DNA of 64,000 nt from Pseudomonadota bacterium. GTDB lineage: Bacteria; Myxococcota_A; UBA9160; SZUA-336. The notes under the pieces were generated by a model. The model was not told where the DNA came from, searched no databases, and saw only the letters and a list, made by a program, of their open reading frames with translations. Every line of letters starts with the position of its first letter. Position 1 is the first letter of the stretch. Location of the stretch: NCBI GenBank assembly GCA_003247575.1, contig QJZC01000044.1:1-64000 (forward strand). Reading direction: 5' to 3'. The position numbers and the translations under genes are program-made. This document shows, one piece after another, positions 44,516 to 54,356 of this stretch.

Positions 44516-47500
44516 CTAAGAGGCCGGCGTGGCGGCTGCATCCAGGTACTTGGACAGCACCCGCTGCAGGGCTTCGAGATGGATCGGCTTGCTCAGGTAG
44601 TCGTCCATGCCGGAATCGAGGCAGAGCTCACGGTCTCCCTTCATCGCGTTGGCCGTCATCGCTACGATCGCGAGGCGCTCGCCCGTCTGGCGCTCCCGCT
44701 CCCGGATGGTGCGCGTCGCCTCGAAGCCATCGAGGATCGGCATCTGGCAGTCGACCAGAGCCAGATCGTAGTGTCGCGCGGCAGTGGCCTCGACCAGGAG
44801 CTGGCCGTTCTCCACGACGTCGCATTCGAAGCCGAAGCGCTTGAGCAGGCGCACGATCAGTTTCTGATTCAATGGGTAGTCCTCGGCCACGATGATCTGG
44901 CCTCGCTCGGCCTGTATCGCCGGCGCCGACTCCGGTTTTGGCAGGGCTCGCTCCGAGGGGTCGGAGAGTCCAAGGCAGCGCCGTAGAGCGTGCTCGAGGT
45001 TGCTGAGCTTGACGGGCCAGGTGAGCAGCTCGCTGACCTTCCCCTCGAGAGACGACTCCGCGTCCGGGCGTGCGTGGAGGCTGGGCATGGCGATGACGTG
45101 AGCGTTGGGATTCGAGTTCCACGCAGCCAGCCAGGGACCCAGGTCGCTGCGCCGCTCCCCGAGCGGATAGCGTACGAAGACGAGCGCGTCTGTGCCGGGC
45201 TCGAGCTCTACGAGCGCCTGCTCCGGTGTGTAGATCCTTGCGTCGCCCCCGAACTTCAGCAGCTGCTCTCGCAGCCCGGCTGCGCTCGGCTCGTGGTCCA
45301 GGACGATCGCGATGCGTCGGTCTCTAAGGTCGAGGCGATTTGGCTTCGCCTCCTCGATCGGGACGGGGCGCAGCGGAAGCTCGAACCAGAATGTCGAGCC
45401 GACCCCGAGCGTGCTCGAGACGCCTACCTCTCCCTGCATCGCATCGATCAAGCCCTTGCTGATCGCGAGCCCGAGACCGGTCCCACCGAACTTGCGCGTA
45501 GTCGATACGTCTACCTGCGAGAAGCGCTGGAACAGGCGGTCGATTCGATCGGCCGGGATTCCGATCCCGGTGTCCTCGACGTCGACACGGACGAGCTCGT
45601 CGCTCTCGATGCGGAGCTGAATGCTCACCTGACCGCGCTCCGTGAACTTGATCGCATTGTTCACGAAATTGATCAGCACCTGCTTGATGCGGACGGGATC
45701 TCCAATGGTCTGATCGGGAAGCCGCCGATCGATCCAGACCGGGAGCTCGAGCTCTCGCTCGTAGGCCTTGGGGGTCAGGATCTCTACGACTTCTTCGACG
45801 CACTCGCGCAGGCTGAAAGGGATCGCTTCGAGCTCCAGCTTTCCGGCCTCGATCTTGGAGAAGTCCAGGATGTCGTTGATCAGAGCCAGCAGCGAGTTGC
45901 TCGCAGTTCGTACGGCCTGTACGCACTCGCGTTGATCCGATTCGAGCGAGGTCTCCTCGAGCAGCTGCGCCATCCCGATGACGACGTTCATCGGCGTGCG
46001 GATCTCGTGACTCATGACTGCGAGGAACTCGCCCTTGGCGCGGTCTGCCGATTGGGCGGCGTCGCGCGCGCTCCGGAGCTCGAGCGTGCGTTCCTCGACC
46101 CGCTTCTCCAGATCGAGATTCAGTGTGCGCAGCTCGTCGTACAGGCGCGCGTTGTGAATCGAGATCGCCGCGTGAGTGGACAAGAGGCCCAGCACGTCGA
46201 CCGAGCCTGTACTGAAGGCGTTCGGAACGAGACTGTTCTCGAGATAGAGGACGCCTACGAGATGGGTCTGCCGCAGGATGGGTACCACCAGGATCGACTT
46301 CGAGTCGTTCGCCCGGATGTACGGGTCGTCCTTGAAGAGCCGATCGGAGTTTGCCTTGCCGATGACCTTCGTCTTGTGTGCATGTTGCACGTAGCGGATC
46401 ACCGAGACTGGAACCTCGTTCGCACACTCGTCGAGCGCGGGATGATGCGGATGCCGTACGGTGGCGCGGTCAGCGTCACGCTCGGCTTCGAGCCGCAGCA
46501 GGTCGCCCGATGAGAGCAGCAAGCAGGCGCGTTGGGCCCCAGCCGTCTCGATTGCCAGGCTCATGATCCGATCCAGCACGCTCTCGAACTTGAGCTCGCC
46601 ACTAAGAGCTTCGGAGGCGCGCAGGAGAGCGGTCATATCGAGCGAGTGCGCGTCGCCGCGATCGGTTCTTCCGCGGGTCCCTCGGGTAGAGCGTACTTGG
46701 GAGGTATTCGTCGTATCATCGGACGACTGAGAATACGCGTAGCTGTGTATCGGATAATCCTGGAGGAGTTCCTTGTAGTCGCGCTGCAGCTGGGCGATCT
46801 TCGCCTTTGCTCCCCAGGTTGCGTAGATGTTCATCGCTCGTCCGAGCTCACTCGATGCATCGCGCGGAAGGTTTGCTTCGAGGCACCACTCGGCGCGCCG
46901 TTCGTAGGCGAGTGCAGCGTGATGGTGGTAGCTCTGGTCTTGCGCGACCTCGGCCGCCTGGCCGTAGAGGGGGAGTGCACGAGTAGGGCGGCCGCTGATG
47001 AATTCGTGCTCTGCTTCGAGCAGCAGCTGTTGGTGCAGGAAGTTGTCGGGTCCGAAGCGGGCGAAGTGACGCATGCGTCGCATGCTTCGCCGCATCAAGC
47101 GCAGGAGTCTGCGTCGCTGTCTCCCCCCGCTCTGGCGCGCCTTGGCGGCCGCGCCGAGCCCCAGGAAGAACCAGTACTCCGGCACGAAGGGCTCCGATCG
47201 CGGAGTGTGCGACAGCTTGTCTACATAGACGACGCCGAGCTCCAGCAGGCGATCGTACTCGCGCAGGAAGTAGAGCAGCCCCATCCAGACAGCCGTGACC
47301 AAGGGGGCGAGATCCACCTCGGCGCTCTCGATGCTTCGGTTCGGCTCGTCTGGATCGTACGCTCGATCGCCGGCCAGGGTCTCGAAAGCCGGCAGTAGAA
47401 CTTCGTTCAGCGGACTTCGAACCACGTTCTGATAGCGTGAGATCATCTCGCGTGAAGAACGCATGACCTCGGAGAGCGGGTCGCCCACCATGTAGAGGAT

Positions 47501-50500
47501 GAAGCTCTGATAGAAAGCCGCGTAGACGGTATGCTCGATCTCGCCGATTTCCTGCCCGATTCGTTCTGCTTGCCGCAGCGGTGCGAGCGAGCTGCGGCGA
47601 TGCTTCACCCACGGGTTGATCAAGACGTGCTCGTTGATCAGGAGCAACGCCTTGAATCGGGGGGTGGCCTCGCGCTCCGACATCATGCGCGCGCGCTGGC
47701 CGATCTCGTAGGCGCGCGCGTAGTTGCCAGTGAGGAACGCCTGCAAGTGGGCCACGCTGAATCCAACGAGACCGAAGCCCATGGGGAGCGCGAAGCGGCG
47801 ATGGATCTTGAGCGAGCTCGATACCGCGTACGCGAACATGGGGATGTTGTTCCGGTAGCAGGCAGCGGCGATGTGCGAGAGCAGGATCGACGAAGCCAGG
47901 AAGCTTGGAGGCATCTCGCTCATGTCCGCGCGGGGCCGCTCAGGATCGAAGCGATGTAGGTTCCACCAAGCTTCCAGAATCGAGTAGTAGAGCCGTACGC
48001 GAGAAGCGGAGCTCGGCCAGCTCCAGCCCACGCGCTTCAAGCCGGCGATGCCTTCTTGCAGCCCGCTCTCGACGTCGTCCACCAGCACCCGAATGTTTGC
48101 TTTTCGACCGAAGACGAGGGCGGTCTGCACCGGGTCGAGGGGACGCAGCTGGAGCTTTCCCAGTAGCTCGAGTGCGCGCTGTCCGCGAGAGTTCGCAAAG
48201 GCTGCTTCTGCGCCCTGATAGTGGAGATCGAACGCGATGGGTGCCATGGCTTCCCAGTCGTCTGGTCCGAAGCTTTGGAGCGCGCTCGAGAGGAAGCGAT
48301 CGGCGATCGATGGATTGCCGCGCCCGAGCGCGCGGTTTCCGGCCATCAAGTTGAGCTCGATCCTGCGCTTCCGCTCTTCTTGATCCTGGGGGGGCGGCGC
48401 CTGGTTCAGGTGTTCTACGATCTCGGCTGCGACGAGCGGTAGCCAAGCCGGGTCGGTCGAGCGCAGGAGCCGATGTCCGATCTCGTAGTGGATCTCCGCT
48501 CTACCTTCCTCGGTGCCGAGGTTGTGCGCTTCCTCGCGGATACGCCGATGCGCGAAGCGGAGTTCGTCGCGGTCGCCAACGAGCAACCCGGCCGTCGTGA
48601 GCTCGCGGCCGAGCTCGTCGAAGTCGACTTCGTCGAGCCCACAAAGCTCGAGCAACGCCGCTCGATCCAACACGTCATCCAGGAAGCTCGCCGTTTCGAG
48701 CAAGCGCCGTTGCGCTTCGGGGAGAGCGCGCAAGCGGCGTGTGAGGAGATTGGCGATGTCCTCGGGAATGGCGGCCGCCTCGAGAGCATCGTCATCGAAC
48801 GTCCAGCCGGTTCCGATGGTCCTTCGTTCGATCAGGTTCAGGTCGACGAGGTGCAGAACGTACTGTCGGATCAGAAATGGGATCCCACCCGTGCGGTGGC
48901 GCAAGCGTGCGCAGAAACGTGCGGCGCGCGAGGCGCTGAATCCGAGCAGCTCGCGGATCCACGCTTCGATATGCGGTTCGGCAAGAGGTCCGAGCCGGAT
49001 CTGGTCCGAGATCTTCCCCTCTGTTGCGAGCTTGTCGACCAGCGAGGTGAGCTGCTCGTGGATCAGCTTGCAGCGCAGGGCTCGAACGCGGTTCGTGTCC
49101 TGTCCCTCGCGCGAGCCGTCCGACGCGGGCTCGGCAGTTGGAATGTCGCGCAACGTCGCCAGGATCAGGGTCGATCTCTGATCCGGCGCGAGGAGGATTT
49201 CCTCGAGCAGGGTGATGCTCTCGGTGTCCGCGTAGTGGATGTCTTCGAGCAGGATTACGAGCGGCTCGGAGCCGTTCCCGAAGACGGACAAGAAGCGGCG
49301 CAGTGCAACCAGCAGACGGCGCCGCGTCTGCTCCGGCCCGAGTGTCGGTGCGGGCGGAGCATTTGGAAACAGCGGGGCCAGCTCCGGGATCAGCTCGACG
49401 ACCACGCTCGCGATACCGCCGAGTGCGGTGTGGAGACGATTCTTCAAGGCCTCGAGCTCGGCTGCGTCGCCGCTCAGTAGCTGTTCTGCAAGGTCTGCCA
49501 GTGCGACTGCGAAGGCGCGCAGCGGCTGGTCTGCTCGGTAGGCGTCGAACTGTCCCTCGATGAAGCGCCCACCCAGCTCTCGGATCTTCGGCAGCAGGGC
49601 GCGCGCCAAGCTCGACTTGCCGATCCCGGGCGGGCCCGAAATCACGACGAGTCCGGAGCGCCCATCGATCGTGTTCGAGAGGTTGGCCTCGAGTTCGCTG
49701 CGCTGTTCGTCGCGACCGAAGAGGCGATCGTCGAAGTGGAGCGCCGCAGGCGCGTCTGCATTCCCCAGGTCGAGATCGCTCGGAATGTCTCCTGTCGTCC
49801 GCCACAGCTCTGCACAGCGCTCCAAGTCGGCTATGAGCCCTTCGCAACTCTGATAGCGACGCTCGGGCTCCTTCTCCAAGAGCCTGCTCACGAGCCGTGC
49901 GAGGCCCGAGGGAATCCCGCTCTCGAGCTGGTCGATCGGAGCAGGCACCTGCGCGATGTGCGCGTGAATGAGTTCGAGTGGGTCTTGCGTCAGGAACGGC
50001 AAGCGGCCGGTCAGGAGCTCGTAGAACACCACCCCGAGAGAGTAGAGGTCGCTGCGCCGGTCGATGTCGCGCTCCATCCGCCCGGTCTGCTCGGGAGCGA
50101 TGTAGCCCAAGGTGCCCAGGCCACGTTCGTGCAACTCGCCGGCTTCGGATGCCTCGTTCGTGGGCGCTTGTTGCGGCTGGGAAGAAGCTGTGTTGTGCCT
50201 ATGTACTGCAATGCCGAAATCGATGATGCCGACGTGCAGATCCGTGGGATCCAGCATGATGTTCGAGGGCTTCAGGTCCAGATGGATCACGCCTGCTCGA
50301 TGGATCTCGGCGAGGATGCGCACCAGCTGCTGCGCCACGTCCAGAAACAGGCCGACCTGGAGCGCCTCACCGTGTGAGAACTGGTTGAGGTTGACTCCTG
50401 GGAGCTGCTCCAGGATCAGCGCTGGACGCTCTCCGTCGCGGTGGACCTCGATTGCCTGGGGAACGCCGTCCGCCACGATTCCGCTCAGGATGTCGAACTC

Positions 50501-50656
50501 GTATTGGGCTTGGGAGTGCTCGCGAGAGCTGTAGTCGCGCGGGTGGATCTTGATGATGACGGGCAGCCCGTCCGATTCACGGACGGCCGTGTACACCTGG
50601 GTCTTCTCGGCGAAGCGCAGGCGCTCCCCGATCTCATATCCGTCCAGGCGGAGCAC
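44516..50656 (-). CDS. Giant hybrid: Ser/Thr kinase-AAA ATPase-GAF-histidine kinase-receiver
   Basis: A 2046-residue signalling protein. Order: Ser/Thr kinase (about 8-275; VIIKIH lysine, HLDLKPSNIML, DFG at about 145), AAA/NB-ARC-like ATPase (Walker A GPPGIGKSSL near 343; Walker B VILLEDIHYAD), a TPR-like helical region (about 640-1330), a GAF domain (about 1360-1515), HisKA with phospho-His near 1550 (MSHEIRTPMN), HATPase (NNAIKF, DTGIGI, GGTGLGLAI), a degenerate receiver (about 1800-1910) and a functional C-terminal receiver with phospho-Asp near 1970 (LALVDCQMP) and KP lysine. This is the trifunctional kinase/ATP-binding/histidine kinase architecture. Start GTG 50656 lacks a clear ribosome binding site. 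Target of the relay unknown. Confidence 0.9.
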   Translation of the reverse strand: MLRLDGYEIGERLRFAEKTQVYTAVRESDGLPVIIKIHPRDYSSREHSQAQYEFDILSGIVADGVPQAIEVHRDGERPALILEQLPGVNLNQFSHGEALQVGLFLDVAQQLVRILAEIHRAGVIHLDLKPSNIMLDPTDLHVGIIDFGIAVHRHNTASSQPQQAPTNEASEAGELHERGLGTLGYIAPEQTGRMERDIDRRSDLYSLGVVFYELLTGRLPFLTQDPLELIHAHIAQVPAPIDQLESGIPSGLARLVSRLLEKEPERRYQSCEGLIADLERCAELWRTTGDIPSDLDLGNADAPAALHFDDRLFGRDEQRSELEANLSNTIDGRSGLVVISGPPGIGKSSLARALLPKIRELGGRFIEGQFDAYRADQPLRAFAVALADLAEQLLSGDAAELEALKNRLHTALGGIASVVVELIPELAPLFPNAPPAPTLGPEQTRRRLLVALRRFLSVFGNGSEPLVILLEDIHYADTESITLLEEILLAPDQRSTLILATLRDIPTAEPASDGSREGQDTNRVRALRCKLIHEQLTSLVDKLATEGKISDQIRLGPLAEPHIEAWIRELLGFSASRAARFCARLRHRTGGIPFLIRQYVLHLVDLNLIERRTIGTGWTFDDDALEAAAIPEDIANLLTRRLRALPEAQRRLLETASFLDDVLDRAALLELCGLDEVDFDELGRELTTAGLLVGDRDELRFAHRRIREEAHNLGTEEGRAEIHYEIGHRLLRSTDPAWLPLVAAEIVEHLNQAPPPQDQEERKRRIELNLMAGNRALGRGNPSIADRFLSSALQSFGPDDWEAMAPIAFDLHYQGAEAAFANSRGQRALELLGKLQLRPLDPVQTALVFGRKANIRVLVDDVESGLQEGIAGLKRVGWSWPSSASRVRLYYSILEAWWNLHRFDPERPRADMSEMPPSFLASSILLSHIAAACYRNNIPMFAYAVSSSLKIHRRFALPMGFGLVGFSVAHLQAFLTGNYARAYEIGQRARMMSEREATPRFKALLLINEHVLINPWVKHRRSSLAPLRQAERIGQEIGEIEHTVYAAFYQSFILYMVGDPLSEVMRSSREMISRYQNVVRSPLNEVLLPAFETLAGDRAYDPDEPNRSIESAEVDLAPLVTAVWMGLLYFLREYDRLLELGVVYVDKLSHTPRSEPFVPEYWFFLGLGAAAKARQSGGRQRRRLLRLMRRSMRRMRHFARFGPDNFLHQQLLLEAEHEFISGRPTRALPLYGQAAEVAQDQSYHHHAALAYERRAEWCLEANLPRDASSELGRAMNIYATWGAKAKIAQLQRDYKELLQDYPIHSYAYSQSSDDTTNTSQVRSTRGTRGRTDRGDAHSLDMTALLRASEALSGELKFESVLDRIMSLAIETAGAQRACLLLSSGDLLRLEAERDADRATVRHPHHPALDECANEVPVSVIRYVQHAHKTKVIGKANSDRLFKDDPYIRANDSKSILVVPILRQTHLVGVLYLENSLVPNAFSTGSVDVLGLLSTHAAISIHNARLYDELRTLNLDLEKRVEERTLELRSARDAAQSADRAKGEFLAVMSHEIRTPMNVVIGMAQLLEETSLESDQRECVQAVRTASNSLLALINDILDFSKIEAGKLELEAIPFSLRECVEEVVEILTPKAYERELELPVWIDRRLPDQTIGDPVRIKQVLINFVNNAIKFTERGQVSIQLRIESDELVRVDVEDTGIGIPADRIDRLFQRFSQVDVSTTRKFGGTGLGLAISKGLIDAMQGEVGVSSTLGVGSTFWFELPLRPVPIEEAKPNRLDLRDRRIAIVLDHEPSAAGLREQLLKFGGDARIYTPEQALVELEPGTDALVFVRYPLGERRSDLGPWLAAWNSNPNAHVIAMPSLHARPDAESSLEGKVSELLTWPVKLSNLEHALRRCLGLSDPSERALPKPESAPAIQAERGQIIVAEDYPLNQKLIVRLLKRFGFECDVVENGQLLVEATAARHYDLALVDCQMPILDGFEATRTIRERERQTGERLAIVAMTANAMKGDRELCLDSGMDDYLSKPIHLEALQRVLSKYLDAAATPAS

Positions 50657-50925
50657 TCGGATAGGATCGACGCCCCGCGCCCGAGGCTTGACGCGTGATC
50701 ACCCCGATCGGACCTCGTTGCAGGTTTCTTGCGCAAAATTTCAACCAAACTGCTCTTGTGAGATGGGGCGAATCGTCACTTCCTCAGCCGGTACCTCCGG
50801 GTTGCATGTGTCTGGATGCCTCGCTTCTGGCGGGCGAGATTCGCGCTTGACGTCCAGCCTCATGGAACGGAGCATGCACACCACTGCTGTGCGATGAAGC
50901 GATCCTATGGTGTCACGGAGGGGCT

Positions 50926-53640
50926 GTGGATAATCAGGCGTACGAGATACTGATCGTGGGGTCGGGGCCGGCGGGGTTGGCCGCCGCCGTACGCGCCGCT
51001 CGTCGGGGGGTGAAGCACATCGTGCTGGAGCGCGCGAACTTCGCCAGCACCATCCACCGGTACCGCAAGGGCAAGTTCGTGATGGCGGAGCCGACGTCGG
51101 TGTCGCTCCATGCGGACATGGATCTCGAGTTCATCGCCGACTCGCGCGAGTCGGTGCTCGAGCGCTGGCAGCGGGACTGCCAGCGAGCCGGAGTCGAGAT
51201 TCGCGTCGGACCGGACTATGACGTGCTCGGGGTCGACGGGCAGAAGGGAAACTTTACGGTTCGGACCCGCGGCGGCCAGACGTTCCTTGCGCGCAATGTC
51301 GTGCTGGCGATCGGAACCTCCGGAGCGCCGCGCCCCTTCGGGGCCCCGGGTGAGGACCTACCGCACGTCGTCTTCGAAATCCAGGACGCTGCCGACTATC
51401 AGGACCAGCAGATCGTGATCGTCGGCGCCGGCGATTCCGCGATCGAGGATGCTTTGGCGCTCGCGGAACAGGACAACGATGTCGTCCTGATCCAGCGTCG
51501 CAGCGGGTTCGATCGTGCGAAGCCCGCCAATCGCACCGCCATCGAGAACGCCATGAGTGCGGGGGAGGTCAAGGTTCACTCCCACTCGACCGTGCGTCAG
51601 TTCGAGCCTGGAGCCGTCTGGATCGACACGCCGGACGAGGAGGTCTACCAGCCCTCCGATCTGGTCATCGGACGGCTCGGAGCGCGACCACCCCGCGGTT
51701 TCCTCGAGTCTCTCGGGATCCACTTCGATTCGGACGATCCCGAGGCCCTGCCTTCGGTGTCCGAGAGCTACGAGTCCAACGTACCCGGGCTCTATCTGGT
51801 CGGCGAGTTGGTCGGGCGTCCACTGATCAAGTACTGCATGAATCAGGGCTACGAGGTGGTCGACCTCATCTTGGGCTACGAGGTTCAGTCTGCCGAGGAG
51901 CCGCTCTTGCGCGAGATCATCGCCCCGCTGCGCATGGATCTCGGCAGCTTCTGTGCGGAGCTCTGCAAGCGGGTTCCGCTGTTTCGCGACCTGAGCCGAC
52001 GTCAGATCGAGGGGTGGTTGGCGGACTCCAAGATCCACACCTTCCGCGCCGGAGAGCTCATCTATCAGAATGGCGATTTCGGCGAGACCTTCTTCACCAT
52101 CCTGGATGGTGCCGTCGAGCTGCTCCGCGACGAAGAGCTCTCGGGTGCGAGGCGCAAGAAGATTCGGCTCGGTCGCCGCGGTGCGGAAGACTCCGAATCG
52201 ACCCCGGTCGTGGTGAACGGAGGTGAGTTCTTCGGTGAGGACTCGCTGCTCTCCGGGCGCGGGCGGTCCGAGACGGCGGTGGCGCTGGTCCCGACCGTGG
52301 TGGTCGAGACCAGCCGAACTGCGATGCTGCGGGTCGCCAGCTCGATCAAGGCGGTGGGTGACGCGTTGGATCATGCATGGGCGATCCGCAAGCTGAGCAC
52401 ATTGCTGCCGATGTTGGACTACTCGGAGTGCATGAATCTCGCGAACTCCGCTCATCTGGCTGTGCATACGCCGGGAGCGACCCTGTTTCGGGAAGGCGAC
52501 GTAGCCGACGGCATCTATCTGATCCGGCGAGGCTCGGTCGTCGTTTCGCGCGAGCGCGAAGGAGAAGATCGCGTCGTCAACTATGTCTCGGCGGGCAATA
52601 CGCTCGGCGAGGTGGGCCTCATGCGGCCCTCGATGCAGCGCACGGCAACCGTGCGAGCCGCGGTCCGAACCGAGACGTTGCGGATTCCTGCCGAGATCAT
52701 GCTCGATCTGGCGAATCGGTTTCCGGAGCTCGGCAGCGAGTATCGTCGAAACTGGCACGAGCAAGCGGTTCGCGATGAACGTGTCCTTGCCACGCCTGGA
52801 TCGACATCGCTGCTCGACTTCGTCGTGGGCAAGGGCGGCAAGGAGGCCACCGATCTCCTCTTCATCGACGAGGCGATGTGTATCCGCTGCGACAACTGCG
52901 AGAAGGCCTGTGCAGCCACGCATTCGGGTGTCTCGCGCTTGGATCGCGAGGCTGGTTCCCGCTACGCCGGCGTACATCTGCCGACGTCGTGCCAGCACTG
53001 TGAGAATCCCGACTGCATGACCGACTGTCCGCCGGAGGCGATCAAGCGCCACCCCGATGGCGAGGTCTATATCGTCGACACGTGCATCGGGTGTGGTAAC
53101 TGCGCTGCGTACTGCAGCTACGGCGTCATCAAGATGACCGAACTCGCAGACGATCGGGCTCCGGGTTTGTTGGCGTCGATTTTGTTCGGCGCGAAGAAGC
53201 GTCGTCCGCGGCGAGCTTCGATCGGCGGTGGTCATGGCGATGGCGCGCCCACGCACGACGTCGCAGTGAAGTGCGACCTGTGTCGCGATCTGAAGACGCG
53301 CTCGGATGGTGCGCCCGTGGCGTGCGTGTCCGCATGTCCGACGGGAGCGATCACGCGTATCCAGCCCTACTCGTTGCTCGAGCGGCTTACGGTGGACGTG
53401 CGTCCGCGGAGCTATACGATCGAGGACCGCGGCAGCTCGTTCACCGTCGATCGGAACGGCGAGCAGAAGCCGGCCCCGCCCCCCGTCGTTTCTGCCGATC
53501 AGCTCGCGGCGCAGGCCAAGGCTCTGATCGAGGCAGCAGGCACGAGCTCAGGCTCGGTGGATTCATCCAGCGAACTCGCCGCCGTGCTGCGGGATCTGGC
53601 GGCTCGTCTCGATCAGCCTCCGCAGGACCCGAGCAACTGA
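50926..53640 (+). CDS. FAD-dependent reductase-cNMP-binding-ferredoxin fusion protein
   Basis: A 904-residue cytosolic fusion. Residues about 1-320: two-dinucleotide-binding flavoprotein (thioredoxin-reductase/FNR-like) with FAD motif ILIVGSGPAGLAAA and NAD(P) motif IVIVGAGDSAIEDAL, but no redox CxxC. Residues about 350-480 and 495-620: two cyclic-nucleotide-binding domains with phosphate-cassette-like FGEDSLLSGRGRSETA and LGEVGLMRPSMQRTATV. Residues about 650-810: four 4Fe-4S motifs, CIRCDNCEKAC (C652 first), CQHCENPDCMTDC, CIGCGNCAAYC, and CDLC...CVSAC. Electron flow NAD(P)H to FAD to FeS, gated by cAMP/c-di-NMP or acting as a sensor, is inferred; the acceptor is unknown. GTG 50926 follows GGAGGGG. 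Divergent from the giant kinase gene. Confidence 0.88.
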   Translation: MDNQAYEILIVGSGPAGLAAAVRAARRGVKHIVLERANFASTIHRYRKGKFVMAEPTSVSLHADMDLEFIADSRESVLERWQRDCQRAGVEIRVGPDYDVLGVDGQKGNFTVRTRGGQTFLARNVVLAIGTSGAPRPFGAPGEDLPHVVFEIQDAADYQDQQIVIVGAGDSAIEDALALAEQDNDVVLIQRRSGFDRAKPANRTAIENAMSAGEVKVHSHSTVRQFEPGAVWIDTPDEEVYQPSDLVIGRLGARPPRGFLESLGIHFDSDDPEALPSVSESYESNVPGLYLVGELVGRPLIKYCMNQGYEVVDLILGYEVQSAEEPLLREIIAPLRMDLGSFCAELCKRVPLFRDLSRRQIEGWLADSKIHTFRAGELIYQNGDFGETFFTILDGAVELLRDEELSGARRKKIRLGRRGAEDSESTPVVVNGGEFFGEDSLLSGRGRSETAVALVPTVVVETSRTAMLRVASSIKAVGDALDHAWAIRKLSTLLPMLDYSECMNLANSAHLAVHTPGATLFREGDVADGIYLIRRGSVVVSREREGEDRVVNYVSAGNTLGEVGLMRPSMQRTATVRAAVRTETLRIPAEIMLDLANRFPELGSEYRRNWHEQAVRDERVLATPGSTSLLDFVVGKGGKEATDLLFIDEAMCIRCDNCEKACAATHSGVSRLDREAGSRYAGVHLPTSCQHCENPDCMTDCPPEAIKRHPDGEVYIVDTCIGCGNCAAYCSYGVIKMTELADDRAPGLLASILFGAKKRRPRRASIGGGHGDGAPTHDVAVKCDLCRDLKTRSDGAPVACVSACPTGAITRIQPYSLLERLTVDVRPRSYTIEDRGSSFTVDRNGEQKPAPPPVVSADQLAAQAKALIEAAGTSSGSVDSSSELAAVLRDLAARLDQPPQDPSN

Positions 53641-53696
53641 GCCTTGGCGCCTGGCCCGTCGCCTCTAAGGTCCTCTAGGAGAGGGGCAACGTCAGT

Positions 53697-54332
53697 CTAG
53701 GGCAGGGTTCCGTCACGTCCGCCAGCTTGCGGTGTCTTTGGTCCGGCTTGGCTCTGGCTAGGCAGCTTTCGTGCACGCTCGGCTCGCTTCTCGAGCCAGC
53801 TGGCCAGCTCCTCGCTTCGTACCTCGCTGCCGCTCACCGGCTCGAGAGTTCTCGATCCGATGCGGGTCCAGCTCTGGAGAGGCAGGTCGCAGTTTTCTGG
53901 AGCCAGAACGGCCCAGAAGGCGATGGCCCTTACCCGAAAGCTCTGGAGCACGGCCGTATGCCGGTCGAAGCGTCCCACGTTGATGGCCAGGGACTCGAAA
54001 TCGGACAGCGCGGTGCGGAGCTCGGGGGCTTGCTTGAGGCGTTCGACCGCGCGGCAGTCGGTGCACCATTCGGCCGAGAATTCGACCAGCACCGGCCGCT
54101 CGTTCGCGCGGGCCTGCACGCAGGTACTCCGTGCAGCAGAGAGGAGCTCGGCGTCCGTCCGCAGCGGCACTGTGTACGGCCCGGGCTTGGCGATGGCAGG
54201 GAGCGCGGGCAGCAGCGAGATCCCGAGAGCCACTCCGGTGAGCCAGCGCCGAGCGAGGAGTCCGAGCGTTTGCGAAGGGGCGCCGAAGTGCCCGCGCGGG
54301 AAAGGATTCGAGCTCTGGGGTTGCCGCGACAT
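53697..54332 (-). CDS. Periplasmic thioredoxin-fold protein
   Basis: A 211-residue protein with a signal/anchor helix (WLTGVALGISLLPALPAIA) and a thioredoxin-like domain carrying the redox motif EFSAEWCTDCRAVERL (CxxC = CTDC), similar to the C-terminal domain of DsbD and Thioredoxin_7 proteins. Pro/Gln-rich C-terminal tail. Likely a thiol-disulfide reductant or exchanger outside the cytoplasm, perhaps linked to cytochrome maturation, but no partner gene is adjacent. ATG 54332 has no evident ribosome binding site. Convergent with the flavin-FeS fusion gene. Confidence 0.78.
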   Translation of the reverse strand: MSRQPQSSNPFPRGHFGAPSQTLGLLARRWLTGVALGISLLPALPAIAKPGPYTVPLRTDAELLSAARSTCVQARANERPVLVEFSAEWCTDCRAVERLKQAPELRTALSDFESLAINVGRFDRHTAVLQSFRVRAIAFWAVLAPENCDLPLQSWTRIGSRTLEPVSGSEVRSEELASWLEKRAERARKLPSQSQAGPKTPQAGGRDGTLP

Positions 54333-54356
54333 CGGACGAGCATAGCCCGTCGCGAC

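Noticed and set aside
44990..46513. 507-codon plus-strand frame opposite the giant kinase
   Set aside because: Shadow of the HATPase/HisKA region; Asp/Val/Leu pattern arises from the complementary Arg/Glu-rich code.
51358..53256. 632-codon minus-strand frame opposite the flavin-FeS fusion
   Set aside because: Shadow of a gene with clear FAD, cNMP and FeS motifs; its own translation has no recognisable domain.
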